Part shown: one piece after another, positions 17,615-25,198 of the stretch | Layout: each line of letters opens with the position of its first letter | Numbering within the stretch: position 1 is the first letter of the stretch | NCBI GenBank assembly: GCA_020629715.1 | Contig: JAHDCU010000003.1 | Location: 62,001 to 126,000, forward strand | Reading direction: 5' to 3' | DNA length: 64,000 nt | Source: Saprospiraceae bacterium | GTDB lineage: Bacteria; Bacteroidota; Bacteroidia; Chitinophagales; Saprospiraceae | Translations under genes and position numbers: made by a program | Notes under the pieces: model-generated | What the model was told of the DNA's origin: nothing | The model's database searches: none | The model's input: the letters and a program-made list of their open reading frames with translations, nothing else

Positions 17615-18526
17615 ATGAAACAATTTATTTTATTTTTCTCTCTTTTTGTTTTTACGTCATCCATTTCTGTTGCACAAGAATTAAACTTGGATGTAACAAT
17701 TAATTATGGTCAGCAATTGCAACTAGCCGATCCTAGTATATTAAGTCAAATGGAAACTCAGATTACCGAGTTTTTCAATAATAATCGATGGACAGAAGAT
17801 GAGTTTGAAGAAGAAGAAAAAATACAAGGCAATATCATCATCAATATTACGAAAGAACTTGCTGTAAACCGTTTTGAAGCTAACATTAGGATACAAACCA
17901 TCAGACCTGTATATAAATCAAATTATACGACTCAGCTTTTCGGATATAGTGATAATGTCACATTTAACTTTGAGCAATTTCAACGAATAGAGAATAGTGC
18001 TACTAGTTTTGTAGATAACTTCTCCAGTATATTGACATTCTATGCCTATGTCATATTAGGTTATGATTATGATAGTTTTTCGGAATATGGTGGCACTGAT
18101 TACTTTAAGATTGCTGATCAGATTGTCAATAGTATTCCTACCGGAGTAGCAGCCTCTGATCCTGCATGGACATCCCTTGGTACCGATCAAAATAGATATT
18201 GGTTAGTTCAAAATATCATGAGTCCCTCTAGTAAGGATTTTAGAAAAGCCATGTATACCTACCATCGTGAAGGACTCGATCTTATGCACCAAGATTATGA
18301 CCAAGCACAAACCATTATGATGAATGGCGTTGCACTTGTTGATCGAGTATTTAAAAATTTTCCAAGAGCACATATCCTCAAGATGTTTTGCGATACCAAA
18401 GGACAGGAGCTCGTAGAAATTTTTAAAGTAGCCGAGCGAAATAAGAAAAATAGAGTCCACGACATCTTGGTCGCGATCGATCCCGCTAGAGCGAATATCT
18501 ATAGTCCACTAGGCAGTAAACGATGA
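17615..18526 (+). CDS. DUF4835 family secreted protein
   Basis: The 303-residue protein has a signal peptide (MKQFILFFSLFVFTSSISVA, cleavage near AQE) and a soluble mature part. Characteristic blocks are ELNLDVTINYGQQL at the start of the mature protein, VTFNFEQFQ, and SILTFYAYVILGYDYDSFSE in the middle. It matches the DUF4835 family, which sits beside coaBC in most Bacteroidota genomes. Molecular function is unknown; periplasmic or outer-membrane location is inferred. Its stop overlaps the purN start by four bases (ATGA). In many relatives recN follows here, whereas in this window purN does. Confidence 0.85.
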   Translation: MKQFILFFSLFVFTSSISVAQELNLDVTINYGQQLQLADPSILSQMETQITEFFNNNRWTEDEFEEEEKIQGNIIINITKELAVNRFEANIRIQTIRPVYKSNYTTQLFGYSDNVTFNFEQFQRIENSATSFVDNFSSILTFYAYVILGYDYDSFSEYGGTDYFKIADQIVNSIPTGVAASDPAWTSLGTDQNRYWLVQNIMSPSSKDFRKAMYTYHREGLDLMHQDYDQAQTIMMNGVALVDRVFKNFPRAHILKMFCDTKGQELVEIFKVAERNKKNRVHDILVAIDPARANIYSPLGSKR

Positions 18527-19077
18527 ATCGTATAGCCATATTGGCATCAGGCGGTGGTAGCAATGCCGATAAAATAGCACAATACTTTAAGGATCACCCT
18601 ACCATAGAAGTAGGCCTCATATTGACTAACAGATCAAAAGCCGGAGTAATTGAAGTTGCCAAACGACATGATATAGCTTGCTACTACATAACCAATGCGC
18701 AATATGAAGATCAAGCCTATATGTTAGATCTTTTGAATGAATGTGATCTGATCGTATTGGCAGGATATTTAAAGCTAATACCCTCCTATCTCATAGATGC
18801 ATTTCCCAACAAAATCGTAAATATACACCCTGCCCTACTTCCTAAATACGGCGGCAAAGGTATGTATGGCAAGCATGTACATCGTGCAGTATTTGAGGCG
18901 GGTGATAAGGTATCTGGCCCTACCATCCACTATGTCAACGAGCAGTATGATGAAGGAGCCATCATTGCACAATTTAGCACCGATATCTCTGCCTGCACAT
19001 CACCCGATGAGGTCGCCATTGAAGTACTTAAGCTAGAGCATAAGCATTATGCGCAGGTGATAGAAAGCCTATTTTAG
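18523..19077 (+). CDS. purN: Phosphoribosylglycinamide formyltransferase PurN
   Basis: PurN transfers a formyl group from 10-formyltetrahydrofolate to GAR in purine synthesis. The 184-residue protein starts with the substrate-binding loop ILASGGGSNADKI (residues 5-17). It contains LAGYLKLIP and the catalytic Asn-x-His of VNIHPALLP (about residues 104-112). GGKGMYG and the catalytic Asp of QYDEGAIIAQ follow. The length is normal for PurN. It is the last gene of the bamD operon, coupled to the DUF4835 gene, and its 3' end overlaps the convergent barrel gene by four bases. Confidence 0.95.
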   Translation: MNRIAILASGGGSNADKIAQYFKDHPTIEVGLILTNRSKAGVIEVAKRHDIACYYITNAQYEDQAYMLDLLNECDLIVLAGYLKLIPSYLIDAFPNKIVNIHPALLPKYGGKGMYGKHVHRAVFEAGDKVSGPTIHYVNEQYDEGAIIAQFSTDISACTSPDEVAIEVLKLEHKHYAQVIESLF

Positions 19078-19694
19078 CCTTTAGATTTAAAAATATTGCC
19101 CAAACTATAGCTCAAGATTAGATGTGCATTTAGCTGAACTCCATGATTATTTCTATAGTGCATAGCTTCTAGTTGAAGATTCAATCTAAGTCCCTTAAAT
19201 ATATCATACCGAGCTTGTCCACCTAAGAAACCATAAAAACTATTGATGGTGACACATTCAAAACATAAACTCTCTTGACCATCAAGCTCTACATCAATAA
19301 TACTTTGGGAGCCCTTCATATACCCCAATCCTACTAAAGGTCTAAATGATATGCGATGCTTATTAAGGACCGGTCTTAAATAAGCTGAAGCAGATATTCC
19401 CCTGACGATCCTAGTTCCAAATCGAGTACTATTACGATTTACCTTATCAGCAGGGCTTTGATTATGTTGGGACCAATATGCCAGCTGGACACGAGTTGAA
19501 TCTCTATAATCTAATCCTAAAGTAATGATAGCTGGTAATCGACTACCAGGCTCAGCATTAAAAGATGAATGAAAAAAACTATGATGAAAATTATACCAAG
19601 CACTAGAACCTAATCCTAATTCGATACTTTGAGCATTAAGATTTGGAATAATCAAAATGCCAAACCATACTAACAATAACAAGATATACCTCAT
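19074..19694 (-). CDS. Secreted beta-barrel-like protein, paralogue of upstream gene
   Basis: The 206-residue protein has a signal peptide (MRYILLLLVWFGILIIPNL, cleavage near NAQS). The mature start, QSIELGLGSSAWYNFH, nearly repeats that of its neighbour (QSIELSIGAHSHYNFH). Strand-like segments with alternating apolar residues continue to an aromatic/basic end (SLGNIFKSKG), suggesting an outer-membrane barrel. No family is recognised. ATG at 19694 overlaps the upstream paralogue by four bases, so the two are coupled. Confidence 0.55.
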   Translation of the reverse strand: MRYILLLLVWFGILIIPNLNAQSIELGLGSSAWYNFHHSFFHSSFNAEPGSRLPAIITLGLDYRDSTRVQLAYWSQHNQSPADKVNRNSTRFGTRIVRGISASAYLRPVLNKHRISFRPLVGLGYMKGSQSIIDVELDGQESLCFECVTINSFYGFLGGQARYDIFKGLRLNLQLEAMHYRNNHGVQLNAHLILSYSLGNIFKSKG

Positions 19695-20362
19695 CGCTGA
19701 AATAATTTAAACCTGAATGTAGCTTCTATCCACGAAAGCTCTCGCTCCTCTTGAAAAAACCTATTGTATCTGTAAGATAGACCGAGTCCAAGTCCTTTAT
19801 ATACGTCAACATCTACTGCTAATTGAACAATTACACCTAAGTGGTTGTATGACATAGGTGTTACATGCGCATTTACAAAAAATCCTGTAGGGTCCACAAA
19901 AGGTCTTTGAAAGTATGTAACACTAGCTGTTGATTTAGTTCTATTTCTACGATTCACAGCTCCTAGGCCTAAAATACCTTTTACGCGAGATCCAATTTTC
20001 ACTTTTTGTAAAGCCGTAATTCCGTAAAATTTTTGACTTCTTCCCGATATTAAAACTTCTAATGTAGTTAATATCTCCTCGGAGTTAAAATCAGGGATTC
20101 TCCAACTAAATGCCCTTCGACCCAATTGTATACCACGTCCTTTAGTATTCCATGCAGTCAGATATAGGCTGAAATCAGTGTAAGTATTATCTAAAGAAGC
20201 TCTAGAAAACCAAGCTGATTCATCGTGAAAGTTATAGTGTGAATGAGCACCTATAGATAATTCTATGGATTGTGCTATGCAAGCTCTCGAGGACAATAAG
20301 CCAAAGGTGAAGACAAGTCCTAGAATCAATGATCTAATCCAAGTGACACAACTACAACTCAT
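19691..20362 (-). CDS. Secreted beta-barrel-like protein, first of a paralogous pair
   Basis: The 223-residue product has a hydrophobic signal sequence (about residues 10-30, SLILGLVFTFGLLSSRACIA) and a mature part QSIELSIGAHSHYNFH. Repeated strand-turn-strand patterns follow (YKGLGLGLSYRYNRF), with a C-terminal FRFKLFQR resembling a barrel-closing strand. It is homologous to the next gene, mainly at the mature N-terminus and in the YKGLGLGL/FKGLRLNL block. It lies downstream of the PLP-enzyme gene on the same strand with 97 bp between. Function is unknown. Confidence 0.55.
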   Translation of the reverse strand: MSCSCVTWIRSLILGLVFTFGLLSSRACIAQSIELSIGAHSHYNFHDESAWFSRASLDNTYTDFSLYLTAWNTKGRGIQLGRRAFSWRIPDFNSEEILTTLEVLISGRSQKFYGITALQKVKIGSRVKGILGLGAVNRRNRTKSTASVTYFQRPFVDPTGFFVNAHVTPMSYNHLGVIVQLAVDVDVYKGLGLGLSYRYNRFFQEERELSWIEATFRFKLFQR

Positions 20363-20459
20363 ATCGGTATACTTATATTTTATATCAATTAGTGAACAGG
20401 CTGCTGAATATCCTCAACCACTTAAATATAATAAAATTCAAAAAGAGATAGAGTGATAA

Positions 20460-21392
20460 TTACTTCACAAAACTTAAAAGACCATCATTTAAATAATTAA
20501 ACCCAGCTAGTCCTTGAAGGCCACCGGAATGAATCATGAGATATTTTCCTGGTCTTAATTCACCCTTACCGCAGAGGTCTAACAATCCATAAAAGTGCTT
20601 AGCAGTATAGATAGGCTCTACGGCAATTTGAGTATGCTTATACCAAGATCGTATAAACTCTATCAGCTCAGTATTCCATCTGGCATATCCTCCGAAATGA
20701 TAATCCGTATTCAAACACCAAGATTGGGCATCTGACTTCAGTCGCTCATCAATATCTTTCTGAAGAAAATTTCCTTTTAAACTACTGAATACTGTAATAG
20801 GGGCACCCACTCCTTCATTGATGAGGCCTGATGCTGTACCACCTGTTCCCGCAGATATACTTACTCCATCAAAGTTGGTCTCGTAAAACTTAATTTGCTT
20901 AGCAAGCTCTCTAGTGCCAGCTTCGCTATATGCATTAGTGCCACCTTCTGGTATAATGAAGTAATTAGGATTACGCTGTTGAACTTCAGAAATAAATGCT
21001 GCATCATTACGATCTCGATACCTTGATCTATCGATCATCATGATCTTTGCACCATGCTTGATACAGAAAGCTAAGGTTGGATTATGCGGATCTATTTTAT
21101 CGCCTCTGACATATAAAATGAGTGGAATTTTTAAGACAAAACAAGCATAGGACAACGCATAGATATGATTGCTAAATGCTCCCCCAAAACTAATAATGCC
21201 TGCGTGATGATCGATTACATGTAGAAGATTATACTTTAGCTTACGCCACTTGTTGCCACTGACATGCTCATGAGTCAAATCATCTCTTTTGATGTGGATT
21301 TCATAGTCATCACTTAGCCATGGAGATACATCCACTTTTTGGATGGGAGTATCTTCTACAATTAGATCCGAAAGATGATTAAATGCTAACAT
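20460..21392 (-). CDS. PLP-dependent ACC deaminase / D-cysteine desulfhydrase family protein
   Basis: The 310-residue protein belongs to the fold-type II PLP enzymes. The PLP lysine motif is SGNKWRKLKYNLL (about residues 44-56). SFGGAFSNHIYALSYA follows, then IPEGGTNAYSEAGTRE and the phosphate-binding SAGTGGTASGL. Family members open ACC to oxobutanoate and ammonia, or desulfhydrate D-cysteine. Bacteroidota members of this type are usually annotated only to family level, and D-cysteine desulfhydrase is as likely as ACC deaminase. The start overlaps the sensor kinase gene by 14 bp, so it is cotranscribed with it. ATG at 21392 is well placed. Confidence 0.82.
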   Translation of the reverse strand: MLAFNHLSDLIVEDTPIQKVDVSPWLSDDYEIHIKRDDLTHEHVSGNKWRKLKYNLLHVIDHHAGIISFGGAFSNHIYALSYACFVLKIPLILYVRGDKIDPHNPTLAFCIKHGAKIMMIDRSRYRDRNDAAFISEVQQRNPNYFIIPEGGTNAYSEAGTRELAKQIKFYETNFDGVSISAGTGGTASGLINEGVGAPITVFSSLKGNFLQKDIDERLKSDAQSWCLNTDYHFGGYARWNTELIEFIRSWYKHTQIAVEPIYTAKHFYGLLDLCGKGELRPGKYLMIHSGGLQGLAGFNYLNDGLLSFVK

Positions 21393-23166
21393 TGATCAGA
21401 TATGATGTACCCTCACCTATTGCAGTATCTACCTCTAGGTTACCTTTCATATAATGTACTCGTGACTGTATATTACTCAGTCCCATACCCTTGGATCTGA
21501 TATTTTTAGGATCAAAACCTACTCCGTCGTCTTCATATTGTAGTACGAGTTCTTCACCATCTTTATTGAGCTGTATCAATATTTCTGAGGCTTTAGCATG
21601 CTTGATCGAGTTATGCAATAGTTCTTGTACTATCCGATAGATAGATAATGCTACTGAAGGTGCAAGAGACTTAGGTATATCATAAAATTGAAAGTCAATA
21701 TCAGGATACTTATCATTATCAAAACGATTGATCATATCTGTGATCGCTGGTATCAGCCCCAGTTTGCTGAGAGCTCCAGGTTGCATATTTTGAGATATGG
21801 TACGGATCTCCTCTACGGCTGTATCCAATAATGAATTCGCCTTTTTGTATTCTTTGATATCAGCAATATCCTCTCGCTTGGCCCTTACACTATCAAACTG
21901 CAGTTTTATGGTACTCAGTAGGCCACCCAAACTATCATGTAAATCCTTAGCTACCCGCTCTCTTTCCTTTTCCTGTCCCTCTAGCATGGATTGCATGCTG
22001 CTGATCTTTACTTTATCCTCTAGCTCTCGTATTCTTTGGGCATCAAGCTCTCCTTTTTGTTCCGTGATGATCCCTTCTGTTTTTATTTTCTGAGTATAAA
22101 ATCGAATGCTATAGTACAGTAGCAATGCCAAAAGACCTAGACCAAACATCAAGAAATAAAGTACCGTTCTTTGTTGAGTATTGCGATCTTCTACAAATTT
22201 TTTCTCCCGTTCGAGATTCAGAATATCTTTATTTTTCTCATTGATCTGATATCTGATATTTGCATTATTCAATGCCTCTTGACGGTCTTTATCTAGTATA
22301 CTATCATTGAGTGCTGAGTATCGCTGATTGTATTCATATGCTTGCTCATAATCAGACACTAAAGCATAGCAATCTGATAATTCTTGATAAAAACGCAATC
22401 TATTTTTATCATAATCACGGGTACTTAGAAAAGCCTCTCCTCTCTTGAAATATTTAATTGCTCGCTCATAGTTACCCTGTAGTTTATTGACATATGCAAT
22501 ATCAAATAAAGTCTGGGCTTTTAAGTCGCTGGAGCCTATACTATTACTGTATTCGAAAGCTTTGAAAGCCTTAATAATCGCACTATCCAAGGTATTGAGC
22601 TGTATCAATCTTTTGATATCTTCCCTTAAAAACTGAACATGCGCTGAAGTATCCCGTATACCTAGATTAAGATCAATAGCTTCAGAAAGATAGATCTGTT
22701 GTTGATCTAGATCACCTCTTTCTTTATAGACCGAAGCCAACTCCGAATAGATATTAATCATCTTAAGCGTATCATGCTTCTCTTGATAATAGGTCAATAG
22801 CTCTTCGTATATATCGATAGCATCGCTATATAGCTCAGCTTCTTTAAATCGATATGCTATCTTTTGCTCTACATTTTTGATCTTAAGCGTATCATTCAAC
22901 AATTTGAAGTAGGTCAGACTATTATTGTAGTGATCAAAAGCTTTCGCATAATCATATCTCACGGTTTCTTCATGCCAAGCTAGATTGTAGTAAGCATCGG
23001 CCAACTCCTTGTGATCCATCAGCTTTCTAGCATTGCTCAGATCGTCATTTAGACTTTGATAAGTAGCTGTGGATTGACCATAAGAAGAATAGGTACATGC
23101 AAGTAATATACATGCGTAAAATACCTTCCGCAGGATAATGGAAATGATATGTTGGAAAATGAGCAA
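21379..23166 (-). CDS. TPR-containing sensor histidine kinase (HisKA_3 type)
   Basis: This is a membrane sensor kinase of the NarX/DegS class. The 595-residue protein has a signal sequence (LRKVFYACILLACTYSSYG) and a periplasmic array of TPR-like repeats at about residues 35-310. One transmembrane helix follows (about 335-357, LYFLMFGLGLLALLLYYSI), then a short coiled coil. The HisKA_3 domain carries the phospho-accepting His in ERVAKDLHDSLGGLLS (about 405-420). The C-terminal ATPase has LLHNSIKHAKAS, YEDDGVGFDP and GMGLSNIQSRV. The likely partner is the divergently encoded NarL-type regulator at 23889. The start appears to be TTG at 23166; no ATG lies ahead of the signal sequence. The 3' end overlaps the PLP-enzyme gene. 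Confidence 0.9.
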   Translation of the reverse strand: MLIFQHIISIILRKVFYACILLACTYSSYGQSTATYQSLNDDLSNARKLMDHKELADAYYNLAWHEETVRYDYAKAFDHYNNSLTYFKLLNDTLKIKNVEQKIAYRFKEAELYSDAIDIYEELLTYYQEKHDTLKMINIYSELASVYKERGDLDQQQIYLSEAIDLNLGIRDTSAHVQFLREDIKRLIQLNTLDSAIIKAFKAFEYSNSIGSSDLKAQTLFDIAYVNKLQGNYERAIKYFKRGEAFLSTRDYDKNRLRFYQELSDCYALVSDYEQAYEYNQRYSALNDSILDKDRQEALNNANIRYQINEKNKDILNLEREKKFVEDRNTQQRTVLYFLMFGLGLLALLLYYSIRFYTQKIKTEGIITEQKGELDAQRIRELEDKVKISSMQSMLEGQEKERERVAKDLHDSLGGLLSTIKLQFDSVRAKREDIADIKEYKKANSLLDTAVEEIRTISQNMQPGALSKLGLIPAITDMINRFDNDKYPDIDFQFYDIPKSLAPSVALSIYRIVQELLHNSIKHAKASEILIQLNKDGEELVLQYEDDGVGFDPKNIRSKGMGLSNIQSRVHYMKGNLEVDTAIGEGTSYLINVSI

Positions 23167-23224
23167 ACTCCTAGTTTATGAAGCCAATTTGATACGACCC
23201 AAAGATGATTTTAAAAAGTGTCAT

Positions 23225-23256
23225 AAAAAAAGAAAACCTCCATCTTTATGGAGGTT
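23225..23256 (-). terminator. Rho-independent terminator facing the sensor kinase gene
   Basis: AACCTCCAT (23235-23243) and ATGGAGGTT (23248-23256) form a perfect 9-bp stem with a 4-base loop. On the minus strand it is followed by a T-rich tract (TTTTCTTTTTTTA). It lies 59-90 bp upstream of the kinase start on the same strand, so it ends some transcript made within the spacer, or attenuates the kinase mRNA. Confidence 0.75.
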
Positions 23257-23303
23257 ATTCTTTAAATGCAATAGTCAATCCCAATGAGTATCTAAATTTT
23301 GGC

Positions 23304-23339
23304 GATCACCTACCTCGCATGACTGCTGGTTAGGTGATC
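23304..23339. repeat. Inverted repeat in kinase-regulator spacer
   Basis: GATCACCTA (23304-23312) and TAGGTGATC (23331-23339) are perfect inverted copies, with CC and GG just inside. On the plus strand TTTATATTGTT follows, so it could be a weak terminator. Confidence 0.6.
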
Positions 23340-23392
23340 TTTATATTGTTATCAATTTTAGTTCTTATTGTAAAAAGTAGAAGGAGAATAGA

Positions 23393-23475
23393 GGGTATTA
23401 GCAGATTTAGGAATATAAATTCCAAGTACCGAGCTTACTGGAATCTACACTTGTTCCTAAACATGGCTAATACCC
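23393..23475. repeat. 83-bp nested inverted repeat (long hairpin)
   Basis: Three pairs of arms are nested in order. GGGTATTAGC (23393-23402) pairs with GCTAATACCC (23466-23475), TTTAGGAA (23406-23413) with TTCCTAAA (23454-23461), and ATTCCA (23419-23424) with TGGAAT (23439-23444). The arms are perfect and the internal loops small, so either strand of a transcript would fold into one long hairpin. Whether it is a structured RNA, a REP-like element or a decayed mobile element cannot be told from one copy. Confidence 0.65.
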
Positions 23476-23540
23476 AGTCGATTTCGAATAATAATTTCAT
23501 CCATCGAACTGCATTCACATGAGTGATTGCGACTATCTCT

Positions 23541-23585
23541 TTTGATCTTTTAGATCATTCTATTGCGAATAGCTAAAAGATCAAA
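23541..23585. repeat. 13-bp perfect inverted repeat with inner hairpin
   Basis: TTTGATCTTTTAG (23541-23553) and CTAAAAGATCAAA (23573-23585) are perfect inverted copies. The 19-base interior contains a second small stem, CTATT and AATAG, around GCG. It is the third structured element in the same spacer. Confidence 0.6.
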
Positions 23586-23804
23586 TACAACGAATCTATC
23601 AAGAACTAAAACATGATTTTCAAAGTAACAAGAGCTATGCGTTCATGCCCTGTACGATCAATAAAACCGAAACCAATAAAGTCCAACATATACTCTTTTC
23701 GATGTTAATATGTCTAACGTTTATCATTATTTCGTATTGATTACATTCCAAAGATGCAGGCATTTTTAGAAGCAGTAATCGTTGGATTCCCCCATTTTAG
23801 TGAT

Positions 23805-23820
23805 TAGGGGATTACCCCTA
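23805..23820. promoter_or_regulatory. Palindromic operator candidate upstream of the response regulator
   Basis: TAGGGG-ATTA-CCCCTA is a perfect 6-4-6 dyad about 70 bp before the regulator gene. An extra CCCCCA copy lies just upstream (23789-23794). The TACCCCT half-site resembles the heptamers bound by NarL-type regulators, so autoregulation is plausible but unproven. Confidence 0.45.
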
Positions 23821-23888
23821 GAATCTCAATGAAAATGCCTATATATTCGTAGTGTTGAATAATTTACACATTTATAAAATTTCTCTTT

Positions 23889-24539
23889 ATGATTAAAATA
23901 ATGGTAGCTGATGATCATACCATGTTTGTTGATGGTATTGACTCGATCTTGAATAAAGAGAATGACATGCAGGTGATTTGCAAATGCTACACTGGTGAAG
24001 AAGTCTTAAAGCAACTGAAAGAGGTGCAGCCAGACATTATTTTATTGGATATTAATCTACCAGGTATCACTGGCATAGAGGTCAGTAAGACTGTATTGGC
24101 CGAATACCCAGAGGTCAAGATCCTTGCGATCAGTATGTTTAACGAGGAGAGTTTTGTAACTGAGATATTAAATAATGGTGCTCAGGGATATATTTTGAAA
24201 AATACGGGTCGCAAAGAGTTGCTCGATGCCATACGTACAATATGCGGCGGCAAAACCTACTTTAGTAAAGATGTGACCAATACCATCATGAAATCTCTCA
24301 TGAAAAAGCGTATGGAATCCAAGGGTAGCACCAAACTTATACCAAAGGTCTCAAGAAGAGAAAAAGAAGTGCTCAAACTTATCGTAGAAGAATTTACCAC
24401 TCAAGAGATTGCCAAAGAACTGTTCATCAGTCTCAAAACAGTAGAATCTCATCGTAGTAGCTTACTCAACAAACTCAATGCACGAAATACCGCTGGCCTC
24501 GTAAGGATCACTATGGAAAATAAGATATTGGAAAATTGA
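23889..24539 (+). CDS. NarL/LuxR-type response regulator
   Basis: The 216-residue protein has an N-terminal receiver domain with acidic pocket ADDH (residues 7-10). The phospho-accepting Asp54 lies in DIILLDINLPG, and a conserved Lys in YILKNTGRKEL. The C-terminal LuxR-type helix-turn-helix (about residues 150-210) contains VSRREKEVLKLIVEE, TQEIAKELFISLKTVESHRS and LLNKLNARNTAGLV. It should bind DNA when phosphorylated, most likely by the divergently encoded HisKA_3 kinase. ATG at 23889 begins directly at the receiver domain. A 58-bp palindrome-rich gap separates it from the convergent YdeI-like gene. Confidence 0.94.
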   Translation: MIKIMVADDHTMFVDGIDSILNKENDMQVICKCYTGEEVLKQLKEVQPDIILLDINLPGITGIEVSKTVLAEYPEVKILAISMFNEESFVTEILNNGAQGYILKNTGRKELLDAIRTICGGKTYFSKDVTNTIMKSLMKKRMESKGSTKLIPKVSRREKEVLKLIVEEFTTQEIAKELFISLKTVESHRSSLLNKLNARNTAGLVRITMENKILEN

Positions 24540-24597
24540 TTGTTCGAGTTCCAGATAGCGAGATATCGCGAGTTCGAGATGTCGCGTAGTCACAAAA

Positions 24598-25140
24598 TCA
24601 CATTCCAAAGTAACGATCAGCATTAAACTCTTTAAAAGCAATATTGAGTTCTTTAAAATCTAATTTCCCTTGAGTAGACTTGAGATAATCTAAGATGACC
24701 AACGCTTTTTCTACTCGCTTGGCACTTGATTTTGGCTTCGTGGCGATATAGATTAAGCTTCGCTGTTTTCCATCTGTCAATTTGTGAAAATAGTGACTAC
24801 CCTCCTCATCTTGATCCAATAATTCAAGCATTTCTTCGGAAATATTCATCCCATAGCGACTATCATCTTTGCGTATTTTTACTTTTACTTTTTCCCCTAG
24901 TTCGAGCTTCTGCTTCTTTTGAATTTCTTTATTTAGAAGTAGATAAAAACCACCATTACCGTCGGGCATCATAGCTCGATGTAGAGGCTCTGAATCCTTT
25001 ACATGATACACAATACGTTTATGATCTTCAGAGATCAACTTATCTACAAGCTCAGAAGGGATAGGTATGTGTAGTCCCCAAATTAAATTATCAAGGCTGC
25101 ATATTTCTGACTCAAAAAATAAATATTTTAATTCCGTCAA
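24598..25140 (-). CDS. YdeI/OmpD-associated-like protein (DUF1905 plus OmdA domain)
   Basis: The N-terminal half has the DUF1905 pattern (ESEICSLDNLIWGLHIPIPS, then a LISEDHKRIVYHV strand and LGEKVKVKIRKD). The C-terminal half matches the bacteriocin-protection YdeI/OmdA segment (ELLDQDEEGSHYFHKLTDGK, then RSLIYIATKPKSSAKRVEKA). The family is small and cytoplasmic with no proven biochemical activity. The frame remains open to ATG 25239, but that start adds a hydrophobic extension foreign to the family and overlaps the divergent methyltransferase gene. TTG at 25140 puts the start right before the domain and is preferred, with moderate certainty. Confidence 0.75.
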   Translation of the reverse strand: MTELKYLFFESEICSLDNLIWGLHIPIPSELVDKLISEDHKRIVYHVKDSEPLHRAMMPDGNGGFYLLLNKEIQKKQKLELGEKVKVKIRKDDSRYGMNISEEMLELLDQDEEGSHYFHKLTDGKQRSLIYIATKPKSSAKRVEKALVILDYLKSTQGKLDFKELNIAFKEFNADRYFGM

Positions 25141-25198
25141 TAGTTGCTCTTTTGATTTGAATAATCCAAAAATAAAATCACTTTTACTACCTTTAAAT

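Larger units (their letters stand above)
23167..23888. other. 722-bp structured spacer between sensor kinase and response regulator
   Basis: No convincing protein-coding frame is present on either strand; a 62-codon GTG-initiated frame at 23334 lacks any recognisable features. The spacer holds a minus-strand terminator, three inverted repeats and a palindromic operator candidate, annotated separately. A -7-like CATCTTTG about 40 bp upstream of the kinase start on the minus strand and TATATTCG about 45 bp upstream of the regulator start are weak promoter candidates. Confidence 0.6.

Noticed and set aside
23334-23522. A 62-codon GTG-initiated frame in the kinase-regulator spacer
   Set aside because: It runs through the 83-bp inverted repeat and shows no recognisable motif or start signals, so it is better explained as non-coding.
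25067-25198. Longer version of the methyltransferase starting at 25067
   Set aside because: The extra 44 residues are antisense to the YdeI-like gene, and a good ATG with an amphipathic helix occurs at 25199.
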